Shown here: in pieces, positions 54,145 to 63,301 of the stretch
Position numbering within the stretch: position 1 is the stretch's first letter
Layout: each line of letters begins with the position of its first letter
Assembly (NCBI RefSeq): GCF_004795895.1
Contig: NZ_CP039250.1
Span: forward strand, 3,596,001-3,660,000
Length of the DNA: 64,000 nucleotides
Origin: Sphingopyxis sp. PAMC25046
GTDB taxonomy: Bacteria; Pseudomonadota; Alphaproteobacteria; Sphingomonadales; Sphingomonadaceae
Direction: 5' to 3'
Position numbers and translations under genes: made by a program
Notes under the pieces: generated by a model
What the model was told of the DNA's origin: nothing
What the model saw: the letters and a program-made list of their open reading frames with translations, nothing else
The model's database searches: none

Positions 54145-54924
54145 TCAGGCCGCCGCGGCCTTTGCAGCGAGGAAGTTGTACGGGTCGATACCGCGGTTGC
54201 GGTACGCACGGTGCGCTTCCTCATAGAGCGTCGGCTTGGCGATGCCGAGGCGTGCGCGCGCGGCTTCGAGCGGTTCGGCGAGCAGCGCGCGGATATCCTG
54301 TTCGATGATCGCCTTCGATGCCTTGCCGTTGCGCTGCCCTTGGCGGATCGCGCCGAACACCGGGGCGTCGCTCTTGATGCTGCGCTTCACCTCGTAACCG
54401 CCGGCATAGGCGATGAAGAAATTGCCGTAATTGCCCGTCTGGCCATAGGTGAAACCGAGCACGCACTGTTCGCCGAGCGCGTCGCGGCCATAGCCGGTGA
54501 GGATGTGGAACAGGTCGTGTGTGTCGCGCAGGCGGTTCGAATACCATTGCACCTGATCGTCATATTGCGGGCGCCCCATCTTCTCGCTTTCGGCGACGAG
54601 GCCCGCAGCCGACAGGCCCTCGCGGCGCATGAAGGTGACATAGGCGTGGCCCACACTGCCTTCGGGCAGAGCGTCGATCCAGCCATGATCGTCGAGCAGG
54701 TCGGGCAGATAGGGCTCGCGCTCCATCAACTTCTGCCCGAAATCGCTTGTCACAAAGGCGCGCGCGTCGTCCATGAACCCCTTGCGCGGCAAATTCTCGA
54801 AGATGTGGAAGACCTGTTCGGTGTCTTCCTTGTCCCTGATCAGCTTGCGAAAGTGCTGGAACGCCTTGAACGGACGGAATTTCTGCGGCTGGCGATCGGG
54901 GTGGGAGAAGATGGTCGGGGTCAT
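54145..54924 (-). CDS. coq4: COQ4-family ubiquinone biosynthesis protein
   Basis: 259 residues. The Coq4 metal motif HDxxH-x11-E is present: THDLFHILTGYGRDALGEQ. Other family points: ENLPRKGFMDDARAF, LPEGSVGHAYVTFM and RNRGIDPYNFL-like C-terminus. In eukaryotes COQ4 organises the coenzyme Q complex and decarboxylates the ring; many alphaproteobacteria carry it. Single gene, no other ubi gene adjacent. Confidence 0.92.
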   Translation of the reverse strand: MTPTIFSHPDRQPQKFRPFKAFQHFRKLIRDKEDTEQVFHIFENLPRKGFMDDARAFVTSDFGQKLMEREPYLPDLLDDHGWIDALPEGSVGHAYVTFMRREGLSAAGLVAESEKMGRPQYDDQVQWYSNRLRDTHDLFHILTGYGRDALGEQCVLGFTYGQTGNYGNFFIAYAGGYEVKRSIKSDAPVFGAIRQGQRNGKASKAIIEQDIRALLAEPLEAARARLGIAKPTLYEEAHRAYRNRGIDPYNFLAAKAAAA

Positions 54925-55036
54925 GGTTCGCCTCGATGGAATCGTGTGTTGCTTTCAAACTAGTCTTACTGACAGAAATGTCAATAGTGTGTGAACGGGG
55001 CTGGCGGGATCACCGCAGCACCGATAGACCGGCGTC

Positions 55037-55711
55037 ATGAAACCGCACGCCACCATCCCCTATACCGCGCTGCCCGCGATGAATGATGCCGAGCGCATCG
55101 CCGCCGCCGAGGCGTTTCGCGACCATGTCGCCCGGCGGCGCACCTGCCGCATGTTCACCGACGCACCCGTGCCGCGCGCCGTGATCGAGGCGGCGATCGC
55201 CGCCGCCGGCACCGCGCCGAGCGGCGCCAACCACCAGCCTTGGCATTTCGCCGCAATCGCATCGCCCGCGATCAAGCACCGCATCCGCCTGGCCGCCGAG
55301 GAAGAGGAGCGCGAATTTTACGCGAGCCGCGCCGGGCAGGAATGGCTCGACGCGCTCGCGCCGCTCGGAACCGATGAGGACAAGCGATTCCTCGACATTG
55401 CGCCTTGGCTGATCGTCGTCTTTGGCCAGCGGCGCGGCGGCATCGCGGCCGGCGAATCGCGGCAGAATTATTATGTCACCGAAAGCGTCGGCATCGCCTG
55501 CGGCCTTCTCCTGACCGGATTGCACAACGCGGGGCTCGCGACGCTGACGCACACTCCCTCGCCGATGGGTTTCCTCCGTGACATTTGCGGGCGCCCCGCC
55601 GACGAAAAGCCGGTGATGCTGGTGGTCGCCGGCCACCCAGCCCCCGACGCGACGGTGCCCGTCCATGCGATGCGCAAGAAATCGCTGGATCAGATCAGCA
55701 GCTGGCTGTAA
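55037..55711 (+). CDS. Nitroreductase family protein
   Basis: FMN-dependent oxidoreductase, 224 residues. FMN-binding RRRTCRMF and [14 protein letters not shown] (the SGxNxQPW motif), [21 protein letters not shown], and LVVAGHPA. It resembles the iodotyrosine-deiodinase/BluB-like side of the superfamily. Substrate unknown. Divergent from coq4 with 112 bp between; 30 bp before the DUF418 gene and possibly co-transcribed with it. Confidence 0.9.
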   Translation: MKPHATIPYTALPAMNDAERIAAAEAFRDHVARRRTCRMFTDAPVPRAVIEAAIAAAGTAPSGANHQPWHFAAIASPAIKHRIRLAAEEEEREFYASRAGQEWLDALAPLGTDEDKRFLDIAPWLIVVFGQRRGGIAAGESRQNYYVTESVGIACGLLLTGLHNAGLATLTHTPSPMGFLRDICGRPADEKPVMLVVAGHPAPDATVPVHAMRKKSLDQISSWL

Positions 55712-55741
55712 TATTTAAATAATACAGCACGGAAGGGCGAC

Positions 55742-57001
55742 ATGGTCGAAACTGGTAAAGACGGCGCGCGGCTCGTCTCCCTCGACGCCATTCGCGGCGT
55801 TGCGGTGATGGGCATATTGGCGATGAACATCGTCGCCTTCGCCCTGCCCTTTCCGGCCTATGCGAACCCCGCCGCCGGCGGGCCGCCCAGCGGCGCCGAT
55901 GTTGCGACGTGGTTCTTCAACTTCGTCTTTGTCGATTCGAAGATGCGCGGCATGTTTTCGATGCTGTTCGGGGCAAGCACTTTGCTCGTGATCGACAGCG
56001 CCGCCGCGGCCGGGCGCAGCGCGGCGGGCGCGCATTATTCGCGGATGTTCTGGCTCGCGATCTTCGGCCTCATCCACTTCTATCTGATCTGGTTCGGCGA
56101 CATCCTTTTCCTCTATGCGATGTGCGGACTGCTGCTCTTCCTGTTCCGCAATCTTTCGGTGAAGGCGCTGCTGCTCTGGTCGATCCCCTTCTTCCTGATC
56201 GGCATCGCCGTACCGGGCAGCTTGTGGACGTCGCTCGCGATGGCGCAAGCGGGCACGCTGCCGCCCGACGTCGCGGCGAGCATGAAGGAGGCGCTCGCGC
56301 AGATGAATGCCGACATGGGCCCGTCGACGCCCGCCTATGCAAAGGAGATGGCGCTCTATCTCGGCAGCTATGCGGGCATCGTCGCGCACCGCACCGGCGA
56401 GATGGGAAGCGATCCCCTCTTCTTTCTCGGGCTGTTCGCCTGGGAAACGATCGGCCTGATGCTGATCGGCATGGCGCTGTTCAAATCGCGCATGCTGACC
56501 GGGGAATGGGGGGCCGCCCGCTACCGCAAATGGGCGCTGACCTGCTTCCTCGTGGCCGCGCCGCCGCTGATCGGCCTCGCCCTATATCAAACGCGCGCGG
56601 GCTATGACGCGGTGGCGATCTTCGGGTCGACGATCGCGCTGTCGATCCCGTTCGACACGCTGATGACCGTCGGCTGGGCGGCGCTGATCATGTTCCTGAT
56701 CAAGACCGCGACGAACGACGCCGTGCGCGTTCGCCTCGCCGCGGCGGGGCGCATGGCCTTCACCAACTATCTCGTCACTTCGATCGTGATGACGACGATC
56801 TTCTACGGCTATGGGCTGGGCCTCTTCGGAAGCGTCGGCCGCCTGCCGCTCTATCTTTTCTGCTTCGGCATGTGGGCCGCGATGCTGCTGTGGTCGAAGC
56901 CTTGGCTCGAACGCTATCACTATGGGCCGCTCGAATGGCTGTGGCGCAGCCTGTCGCGCTGGCGGGTTCAGCCGATGAAGAGGGTCGCGATCGCTCAGTA
57001 A
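55742..57001 (+). CDS. DUF418 membrane protein (YeiB-like)
   Basis: 419 residues, about 10 TM helices. N-terminal RLVSLDAIRGVAVMGILAMNIVAF is the family start, followed by MRGMFSMLFGAST, and the C-terminal DUF418 region (GRMAFTNYLVTSIVMTTIFYGYGLGLF, then LYLFCFGMWAAML and LERYHYGPLEWLWRSL). Predicted inner membrane. Similar proteins are linked to acyltransferase-3-type folds, but function is unknown. The last 7 bp overlap the end of the convergent Hpt gene. Confidence 0.92.
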   Translation: MVETGKDGARLVSLDAIRGVAVMGILAMNIVAFALPFPAYANPAAGGPPSGADVATWFFNFVFVDSKMRGMFSMLFGASTLLVIDSAAAAGRSAAGAHYSRMFWLAIFGLIHFYLIWFGDILFLYAMCGLLLFLFRNLSVKALLLWSIPFFLIGIAVPGSLWTSLAMAQAGTLPPDVAASMKEALAQMNADMGPSTPAYAKEMALYLGSYAGIVAHRTGEMGSDPLFFLGLFAWETIGLMLIGMALFKSRMLTGEWGAARYRKWALTCFLVAAPPLIGLALYQTRAGYDAVAIFGSTIALSIPFDTLMTVGWAALIMFLIKTATNDAVRVRLAAAGRMAFTNYLVTSIVMTTIFYGYGLGLFGSVGRLPLYLFCFGMWAAMLLWSKPWLERYHYGPLEWLWRSLSRWRVQPMKRVAIAQ

Positions 57002-57399
57002 CTTACGGCGCGGCCGAAGCCCGAAGGACGCCGCTGGACGAGCGGATTGGCTTCGCGCTCGAGCGCGGCCAGCGTTTCTTCGAACAGCCGGCGCAGGTCG
57101 ACGACGCGCGGCAAATATTCGTCGGGACTGGTCTGGCTTTCGACGCAAGCCCGCGCGAACATCTCGATATCCTCGGCCAGCGCGCCGAGCTTCTCGCCGC
57201 CGAACTGGCGCGCTTCGCTCTTCAGCGTGTGCGCGGGCATGACGAGGCCGCGCGCGTCGCGGGCGCGCATCGCTTCCTCGATGGCGGCGACCGATTTGGT
57301 GCCGTCCTCACGAAAATAGCCGAGAATCCGTACGAAAGCGGCGCCCAACTGGGTGCGCGTCGCGCGGAACTCATCCCAATCGACCAGAATTTCGTCCAA
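56995..57399 (-). CDS. Stand-alone Hpt (histidine phosphotransfer) protein
   Basis: 134 residues, four-helix Hpt domain. Phosphorylated His in the motif PAHTLKSEARQFG at about residue 55-68, with downstream LGALAEDIEMFAR. Relays phosphate between a hybrid kinase and a response regulator. No kinase or regulator gene adjoins it; the hybrid kinase at 11956 in this window is one possible partner. The start is TTG at 57399 with AAGGGA well placed. Confidence 0.85.
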   Translation of the reverse strand: MDEILVDWDEFRATRTQLGAAFVRILGYFREDGTKSVAAIEEAMRARDARGLVMPAHTLKSEARQFGGEKLGALAEDIEMFARACVESQTSPDEYLPRVVDLRRLFEETLAALEREANPLVQRRPSGFGRAVSY

Positions 57400-57515
57400 T
57401 GTTCTGTCCCTTGGTATTCATATTCGGCCGTGGTCCCGGCCGTTCCATGCCCAACTTGGGTAAAAAAGACGTTACAATGACGGATCGCGCGCGGCCAAAG
57501 CCGCCCCGTTTTGGA

Positions 57516-57734
57516 TCAACCGCGCCGCACGCGCCAGCGCCCCGCATCGGCAGCAACCGCGTCGCCTTCGACCAGCCAGCCATGTTCATCGGCCAAAGCG
57601 GCGACTTCGCGCCCCGCCTGCGGATCGTCGGCGATCAGCAGCACCTCGTGCGCGTCGCGCATCGCGCGGGCGAGGCGCAGCGCAGGCCAGGGGCAGCGCA
57701 TCCCGCGCGCATCGACGGTCACCGGCGGCGCCAT
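57516..57734 (-). CDS. TusA-like sulfur carrier family protein
   Basis: 72 residues. The N-terminal motif DARGMRCPWPALRLARAM contains the CPxP signature with the active Cys of the TusA/YedF family. The second half IADDPQAGREVAALADEHGW fits too. It may carry persulfide sulfur for tRNA thiolation or other sulfur delivery. Lies just downstream of der on the same strand (13 bp), likely in one transcript. Confidence 0.85.
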   Translation of the reverse strand: MAPPVTVDARGMRCPWPALRLARAMRDAHEVLLIADDPQAGREVAALADEHGWLVEGDAVAADAGRWRVRRG

Positions 57735-57747
57735 CGCTTAAGCCCTG

Positions 57748-59133
57748 TCACTCGTCATAGGGATTGCGCGAGTTGCGGAAGTTGAGCCGCACCGGCACGC
57801 CCTGGAACCCCAGTTCCTTTCGCATCCCGTTGACCAGATAGCGTTCATAGCTTCCCGGCAGCGCGTCGGTGCGCGATCCGAATACCACGAAGGTCGGCGG
57901 CCGCGTGCGCGCCTGTGTGATATAGCGCAGCTTGATCCGCTTGCCGCCGGGTGCCGGTGGCGGGTTGGCGGTAACCGCGCCTTCGAACCAGCGGTTGAGC
58001 CGCGCGGTCGACACGCGGTTTGTCCATATCTCGCGCTGTTCGAACGCGACGCGCACCAGCGTGTCGATGCTCTTACCCGTCGCGCCTGAAATGCTGAGCA
58101 CGGGCACGCCCTTGACCTGGCTCAGCCCGTCGTCGAGCGCGGTGCGGACGCCGTTGAACAGCGACGACGGATCCTCGGCGATATCCCATTTGTTGAGCGC
58201 GACGATCAGCGCGCGGCCTTCCTGCAGCACCTTGTCGGCGATACGCAGATCCTGCGCCTCGAGCCCTTTCGTGGCATCGAGCAGCAGCACGACCACCTCG
58301 GCGAAATCGACCGCGTGCAGGGCATCGGCGACCGACAGTTTCTCCAGCTTGTCGACGACCTTTGCGCGCTTGCGCATGCCGGCGGTGTCGAACAGCTGGA
58401 TCTCGTGGACCTCGCCGTCCTTTTCCCACTGCCAGTCGACGCGGATCGAATCGCGGGTAATCCCGGCCTCGGGCCCGGTGATCAGCCGGTCTTCGCCGAT
58501 CATGCGGTTGATCAGCGTCGACTTGCCCGCGTTCGGGCGGCCGACGATCGCCAGCTTCATCGGGCCGAGCGGCGCATCCTCATCCTCTTCGCCGTGCGCC
58601 AGCGGAAGGGTTTCGGCCTCTTCGGCGCCATATCCCTCGACAATCGGGCGGAGCGCATCGAACAGATCGACGACACCTTCGCCATGTTCGGCGCTCAATG
58701 CGATCGGATTGTCGAAGCCGAGCGAATAGCTCTCCATCAGGCCGTTTTCGCCCTGTTTCCCCTCCGCCTTGTTGACGAGAAGGATTATCGGTGTGTCCTC
58801 GCTGCGCAGCCAGCGCGCGATTTCCTCGTCGAGCGGGGTGACCCCGGCGCGGCCGTCGATCATGAACAGCGCCGCATCGGCCTCGCGCACTGCTTTTTCG
58901 GTCTGGACGCGCATACGGCCGGGCAGGGTCGCCGCGTCCTGATCCTCGAAGCCGGCGGTGTCGACGATGCGGAATTCGAGCCCGAGCAGCTTGGCATCGC
59001 CTTCGCGGCGGTCGCGCGTCACCCCCGGCTGGTCGTCGACCAGCGCCAGGCGCTTGCCGACGAGCCGGTTGAACAGCGTCGATTTGCCGACATTGGGCCG
59101 GCCGACAATGGCGATCGTCGCGTGTCGCGACAT
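57748..59133 (-). CDS. der: Ribosome-associated GTPase Der (EngA)
   Basis: Double GTPase for 50S ribosome assembly, 461 residues. Both P-loops are present: GRPNVGKSTLFNRL (about 9) and GRPNAGKSTLINRM (about 199); DTAGF and DTAGM as G3; NKAEG and NKWD as G4. A C-terminal KH-like domain ends with FRNSRNPYDE. Downstream of the bamB-yfgM-like pair, a common gene order. Confidence 0.97.
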   Translation of the reverse strand: MSRHATIAIVGRPNVGKSTLFNRLVGKRLALVDDQPGVTRDRREGDAKLLGLEFRIVDTAGFEDQDAATLPGRMRVQTEKAVREADAALFMIDGRAGVTPLDEEIARWLRSEDTPIILLVNKAEGKQGENGLMESYSLGFDNPIALSAEHGEGVVDLFDALRPIVEGYGAEEAETLPLAHGEEDEDAPLGPMKLAIVGRPNAGKSTLINRMIGEDRLITGPEAGITRDSIRVDWQWEKDGEVHEIQLFDTAGMRKRAKVVDKLEKLSVADALHAVDFAEVVVLLLDATKGLEAQDLRIADKVLQEGRALIVALNKWDIAEDPSSLFNGVRTALDDGLSQVKGVPVLSISGATGKSIDTLVRVAFEQREIWTNRVSTARLNRWFEGAVTANPPPAPGGKRIKLRYITQARTRPPTFVVFGSRTDALPGSYERYLVNGMRKELGFQGVPVRLNFRNSRNPYDE

Positions 59134-59179
59134 GGCTTGCTTCCTATCCTATCCGGGCCGCCCCGGCCCGGACGCTATG

Positions 59180-60514
59180 TCAGCGCCAGGCCGTGATCGT
59201 CCCGTCGTCCGCGAGGACGTACAAAATATTGTTCGCGACCACCGGGGGCTGCGACAGCGACGATTTGAATTCGGTCGATCCGAGCAGCGATCCGTCGGTG
59301 GGCGAATATTCCGCCAGCGTCCCTTCGCTGTTGACCGCGATCAGCCGCCCGCCGGCCAGGATCGGCCCGGTCCAGCGGATCGGGTCCTTTTTCTTCTTTT
59401 CGGTTTCGACGCGGAAACGCGCGAGTTGCTGGAGCCAGCGGACCTTGCCCGACGAGCGCGCGACGCAGAGCAGCTTGCCGTCGTCGGTCATCGCATAGAC
59501 CCACTCGCCGACCACATAGGGGGTCGAGATGCCCGCGATGGAGATTTCCCAGCTGCGCTGGCCGGTGACGAGCTCATAGCTCGCCATGCGGCCGCCCTGG
59601 CCGAGCGCGAAGACATGACCGCGGTCGATGACCGGATCGGCATCGACGTCGGTGAGCGTCGACACCGACAGCGCCATCGACGTGCGCGCGAGCGCGTCTT
59701 CCCAAAGGTCGCGGCCATTTTCGTAACGATAGGCCTGCACTTCGCCCGACGAGAAGCCGGCGACGATCGTCCCCTGTCCCGCCGCGGGCGACGCCGCGCC
59801 GAACACGCTGCCGGCCTCGGTCGATGCCGTCGCCTGCCACTGCACCGCGCCATTGGCTGCATTGAGCGCGTAAATCTGGTTGTCCTGGCTGATCACATAA
59901 ACGCCGCCGAACGCGATGGTCGGCGCGCCGCGCAGCGGACCGGTCGGCTTCACTTTCCAGATCACCGAGCCGTCGGCGACATTCAGCGCCGCGACATCGC
60001 CAACGCCGCTCGTCGCATAGACGACATTACCGTCGACCGCGGCGCCGCCGCCGAACAGCGAATCCTTGAAGTCCTTCCCGGTACTGCCGATCGCCGCGCT
60101 CCACAACTTCGCGCCGGTATCGGCGGCAAAGGCCGAAACCACGGCATCGGTATCGACGGTGAACAACCGGTTGTCGGCGACCACCGGCGACGAGGCGAGA
60201 CGCTGTTTGTTGGTGCTTCCCGCGATGCTCGCTTCCCACAGCTTCGCGCGCGTCGCACCGAGCGCCGGATGGCCCATCGATTTCGACGCATTGCCGCCCG
60301 ACTGGGCCCAGGCCGCATTGACCGCCGGTTCGGGCAGGACGACCGCCATCGCCGCGGTGGCCGGATCGACCTTGATGCTGTTGTCGTTCGACAGGATCGA
60401 CACGCGATCGCCGATCGTCGGCGTCTTCGGCCCGCCGTCGCCCTTGAACACCCCGCATGAAGCAAGCGGCAGCGCCAGCAGCGCCGCATAGATCCCGTAA
60501 CGCGTGTTCCGCAT
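59180..60514 (-). CDS. bamB: Outer membrane protein assembly factor BamB
   Basis: Beta-propeller lipoprotein of the BAM complex. 444 residues from MRNTRYGIYAALLALPLASC with lipobox LASC. Repeated blade motifs such as AADTGAKLWSAAI, NVADGSVIWKV, ENGRDLWED and VTGQRSWEI (PQQ-like repeats) run through the chain. ATG at 60514 is taken because the signal sequence starts there. Stop at 59180, 46 bp before der; starts 1 bp after the TPR gene stop. Confidence 0.95.
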   Translation of the reverse strand: MRNTRYGIYAALLALPLASCGVFKGDGGPKTPTIGDRVSILSNDNSIKVDPATAAMAVVLPEPAVNAAWAQSGGNASKSMGHPALGATRAKLWEASIAGSTNKQRLASSPVVADNRLFTVDTDAVVSAFAADTGAKLWSAAIGSTGKDFKDSLFGGGAAVDGNVVYATSGVGDVAALNVADGSVIWKVKPTGPLRGAPTIAFGGVYVISQDNQIYALNAANGAVQWQATASTEAGSVFGAASPAAGQGTIVAGFSSGEVQAYRYENGRDLWEDALARTSMALSVSTLTDVDADPVIDRGHVFALGQGGRMASYELVTGQRSWEISIAGISTPYVVGEWVYAMTDDGKLLCVARSSGKVRWLQQLARFRVETEKKKKDPIRWTGPILAGGRLIAVNSEGTLAEYSPTDGSLLGSTEFKSSLSQPPVVANNILYVLADDGTITAWR

Positions 60515-60515
60515 A

Positions 60516-61289
60516 TTAATTGGCTTCCTCAGTCTTCGCGGTTGCCGCTGCCTTGGGCGCAGCATCGCCTTTCTTTTCGGCGGCGGCGCTTTCCGCCGCC
60601 CTGTCGGCAACCGCGTCGACGCCGAGCATGCCTGCCATCTGCACCGAACGCGATTGCAGCGACCGCGTCACGTCGGGCAATTTGGCGATGCGGCCATAGA
60701 GCGCGCCGGCCTGATCGAACTGGCCGAGCTGATAATGCGCCGTCGCCGACAGTTCGGCGGCGCTCGCGAACCAGCTCGACGCCGGATCCTTGGCATCGAC
60801 CATCGGCTTCATGCGCGCGATCACCGTCTCGGGCTTCAGCGTGTCATATTCGAAAGCGGTCTGACGGATCAGTGCGAGGTCGCGCAGCGCCTGATCGAGC
60901 TTGGTGTCGGCGGCGACCTTTGCCATCAGCGCGGCGGCGGCCTTGAGGTCGCCGGCCTGCGCCTTGATGTTCGCTTCCTGCATCTGCGCCACCGCGCGAT
61001 AGGCGGGATCGCCCTCCACCGCGATCTTCTGCAGGTCGGCGGTCGCGGCGCGCGGCTGGTTGGTACCGAGCTTTTCGAACGCCGCGATCAATTCCTCGGC
61101 CTGCTCGCCGCGCGCGGCATCCTGCCTGTGATCCCAGAAGAGATAGCCCCCGAACGCCAGCAGCGCGGCGACCACGCCGCCGATGATCCACCGGCCGTAA
61201 CGCTGCATGATCGTGTCGAGCCGGTCCTTGCGGACGGCTTCGTCGACTTCCTGCAACAGCGCAGCGTCATTCGTCGGGCTCAGGGCCAA
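60516..61289 (-). CDS. YfgM-like TPR membrane protein (SecYEG ancillary)
   Basis: 257 residues: short cytosolic N-terminus (LLQEVDEAVRKDRLDTIMQRYGRW), one TM helix at about 33-52 (IIGGVVAALLAFGGYLFW), then a periplasmic TPR region and an Ala/Lys-rich tail. Same layout and same place before bamB and der as E. coli YfgM, which assists periplasmic chaperones at the translocon. The start is TTG at 61289 with GAGG upstream; no in-frame ATG precedes the TM. Confidence 0.85.
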   Translation of the reverse strand: MALSPTNDAALLQEVDEAVRKDRLDTIMQRYGRWIIGGVVAALLAFGGYLFWDHRQDAARGEQAEELIAAFEKLGTNQPRAATADLQKIAVEGDPAYRAVAQMQEANIKAQAGDLKAAAALMAKVAADTKLDQALRDLALIRQTAFEYDTLKPETVIARMKPMVDAKDPASSWFASAAELSATAHYQLGQFDQAGALYGRIAKLPDVTRSLQSRSVQMAGMLGVDAVADRAAESAAAEKKGDAAPKAAATAKTEEAN

Positions 61290-61402
61290 TCAAACCTCCA
61301 TAACTCAATAGCGGCGCTGGGCCGGCCCGCTTCCTTAGCGATGGCGCGGGGAAAGGCCAAGCGTTTCACTTTGGGTCGTCGCCGCGCCGTCGGTCCGCGC
61401 CT

Positions 61403-62266
61403 TCAACCTGCGTAGGTCTGATCCTCGGTGGGGAATGAACGGGACCTGACTTCGTCGGCATAGTCCTTCACCGCGCCACTCACGACGCCCGCCATGTCCT
61501 GATACCGCTTCACGAATTTCGGAACGCGTTCGAACATGCCCAGCATGTCGTCGGTGACGAGCACCTGGCCGTCGCACTGCGCCGACGCCCCGATGCCGAT
61601 CGTCGGGCAATCGACCTTGTTCGTGATCTCGATCGCGATCGATTCGAGCACACCCTCGATGACGATCGAAAAGGCGCCCGCCTGCGCGACGGCGACGGCG
61701 TCCTCGACGATCGAGCGCGCCTCCTCCTCGCTCTTGCCGCGCACACCATAGCCGCCGAGGATGTTGACCGCCTGCGGGGTCAGCCCGACGTGGCCCATCA
61801 CCGGGATGCCGCGCTGGGTCAGGAACTCGATCGTCGGCGCGAGCACCTTACCGCCCTCGACTTTCACTGCCGCAGCGCCGGTTTCCTTGAGCAGTCGCGC
61901 GGCATTGTCGAACGCCTGCTCGGGGCTCCCTTCATAGCTGCCGAAGGGCATGTCGACGATCACCGCGGCATGATAGCTGCCGCGTACCACGGCGGCGCCG
62001 TGCAGCGCCATCATATCCATCGTCACGCCGACCGTGTGCGGCAGGCCGTAAATCACCTGCGCCAGCGAATCGCCGACGAGCAGCATGTCGCAATGCGGGT
62101 CGAGCAGCTGCGCCATGCGGACCGTATAGGCGGTCAGCATCACGAGCGGTTCGCCACCCTTGCGCTGGCGAATCCGCGGCACGGTCAGGCGTTTCATCGG
62201 CTGCGGCGTCGGATTCGCGCGGCTGGTCGAGGTGTCGAGGGTGAGCGTTTTGGGGAGCGTGGACAT
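61403..62266 (-). CDS. panB: 3-methyl-2-oxobutanoate hydroxymethyltransferase
   Basis: First committed step of pantothenate synthesis. 287 residues. Motifs: MLTAYTVRMAQLLD, MLLVGDSLAQVIYGLPHTVGVTMDMM, VDMPFGSYEGSPEQAF, AVKVEGG, GHVGLTPQAVN, and CDGQVLVTDDMLGMF. Metal and catalytic Asp/Glu residues lie in GDSL and VEGG. Separated by 113 bp from the YfgM-like gene. Confidence 0.97.
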   Translation of the reverse strand: MSTLPKTLTLDTSTSRANPTPQPMKRLTVPRIRQRKGGEPLVMLTAYTVRMAQLLDPHCDMLLVGDSLAQVIYGLPHTVGVTMDMMALHGAAVVRGSYHAAVIVDMPFGSYEGSPEQAFDNAARLLKETGAAAVKVEGGKVLAPTIEFLTQRGIPVMGHVGLTPQAVNILGGYGVRGKSEEEARSIVEDAVAVAQAGAFSIVIEGVLESIAIEITNKVDCPTIGIGASAQCDGQVLVTDDMLGMFERVPKFVKRYQDMAGVVSGAVKDYADEVRSRSFPTEDQTYAG

Positions 62267-62392
62267 GGCGCGGGGACTTAGCGCCTAACGATCGTACGCG
62301 AAAGCGGCAAAGCCCGACCATGTTATCTTTGATTGACTCAATGTTAAAAATATTATACATAAGGTTCGAATCATATGACATGGAGCTGAGCG

Positions 62393-62815
62393 ATGTCCTT
62401 TCGGGAAAAGATTCATTGGGTCACGCTGGTGACGATGATTCTGGCTTTCGGTTGGTATTTCCTCGTTTACCCGTGGCGGATCATCGGGAGCCCGGCGGGG
62501 GTGATGGCGACCGCCGGCATGCTGGTGCCCGTGACAATCGCGATCATCGTGGCGATGACCGTCGCGACCGCCTTTCTGGCAATCCGCAGCCCGCGCGAGG
62601 TCCATGCGCGCGAGGATGAACGCGACCGCAGCTTCCACATGCGGGGCACGCATTTCGGCTATTATCCGCTCGTCGTCGGCATCTGGATCAACATCTTCCT
62701 GATCTTCTGGGGCATGGGGCAGGCCGAGCAGCTCAATCTGATGATCGCGACGCTCGTCCTGGCCGAACTCGTGCGGATCGGTACGCAACTCTATCTCTAT
62801 CGCCGGGGCTATTGA
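62393..62815 (+). CDS. Small membrane protein (4-TM, unknown family)
   Basis: 140 residues with about four TM helices: MSFREKIHWVTLVTMILAFGWYF, AGMLVPVTIAIIVAMTVATAFLAIRSP, a charged loop HAREDERDRSF, GYYPLVVGIWINIFLIFWG and LMIATLVLAELVRIG. The FREK start and the ...ELV...LYRRGY end are shared with the next, much shorter gene. GGAGCTGAG ribosome site. Usually found with an XRE-type HTH gene, as here. Confidence 0.85.
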   Translation: MSFREKIHWVTLVTMILAFGWYFLVYPWRIIGSPAGVMATAGMLVPVTIAIIVAMTVATAFLAIRSPREVHAREDERDRSFHMRGTHFGYYPLVVGIWINIFLIFWGMGQAEQLNLMIATLVLAELVRIGTQLYLYRRGY

Positions 62816-62854
62816 GCCATGGCCTATCTCATCGCAGATGCCGGAGACCACCAG

Positions 62855-63028
62855 ATGAATTTCCGCGAAAAGACCGCTTGGCTGAACGTCATCGCCATGG
62901 TCGCGGCCTACAGCCTCTATTTCGGGCTTCTCCTCTCCGGACGTCCCGCCGGGCGCGCTATCGTCGCGGCCGAGTTGGTGAACAGCGCAGTCGTCCTCCT
63001 CAGCTACCGAAAGGGCTGGCATGGCTAG
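62855..63028 (+). CDS. Internally shortened paralogue of the preceding membrane protein
   Basis: 57 residues: MNFREKTAWLNVIAMVAAYSLYF matches the N-terminus of the 140-residue protein, then AIVAAELVNSAVVLLSYRKGWHG matches its C-terminus. The central ~80 residues (two helices and the HAREDERDR loop) are missing in frame, so two helices remain. ATG at 62855 fits the paralogue start; an ATG at 62819 would add 12 residues. The 3' end overlaps the HTH gene by 8 bp. It may be functional or a relic. Confidence 0.7.
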   Translation: MNFREKTAWLNVIAMVAAYSLYFGLLLSGRPAGRAIVAAELVNSAVVLLSYRKGWHG

Positions 63029-63242
63029 ACCGCCCTTCACCAACGACATCCGCACGCTGCGTTTCCTCGCAGGCGAAATGACGCAGGGCGAACTCGGCGA
63101 CCGCGTCGGCGTCACCCGCCAGACGATCGCGGCGATCGAGCAGGGCAAATATTCCCCGTCGCTCGAGGTCGCCTTCCGCATCGCGCGCGTCTTCGGCAGG
63201 CCGCTCGATACGGTCTTTCAGTGGAACGAAGGCGGCGATTGA
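63021..63242 (+). CDS. XRE-family transcriptional regulator (short HTH)
   Basis: 73 residues, nearly all HTH: NDIRTLRFLAGEMTQGELGDRVGVTRQTIAAIEQGKYSPSLEVAF with IARVFGRPLDTVFQW following. This YozG-like type commonly accompanies small membrane proteins like the two upstream. The start ATG overlaps the end of the truncated membrane-protein gene, so the three form one operon. Followed by a strong terminator-like stem. Confidence 0.88.
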   Translation: MARPPFTNDIRTLRFLAGEMTQGELGDRVGVTRQTIAAIEQGKYSPSLEVAFRIARVFGRPLDTVFQWNEGGD

Positions 63243-63260
63243 GACAGCGCGGCCGCGCGG

Positions 63261-63300
63261 GCCCGGACCGGCGCCTCCCCCCGGTGGCGCCGGTCCGGGC
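63261..63300. terminator. Perfect 15-bp hairpin between convergent genes
   Basis: GCCCGGACCGGCGCC / GGCGCCGGTCCGGGC with a 10-nt loop, 19 bp after the HTH stop and directly before the aldo/keto reductase stop. GC-only stem without a good T-run; likely acts both ways. Confidence 0.7.
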
Positions 63301-63301
63301 T

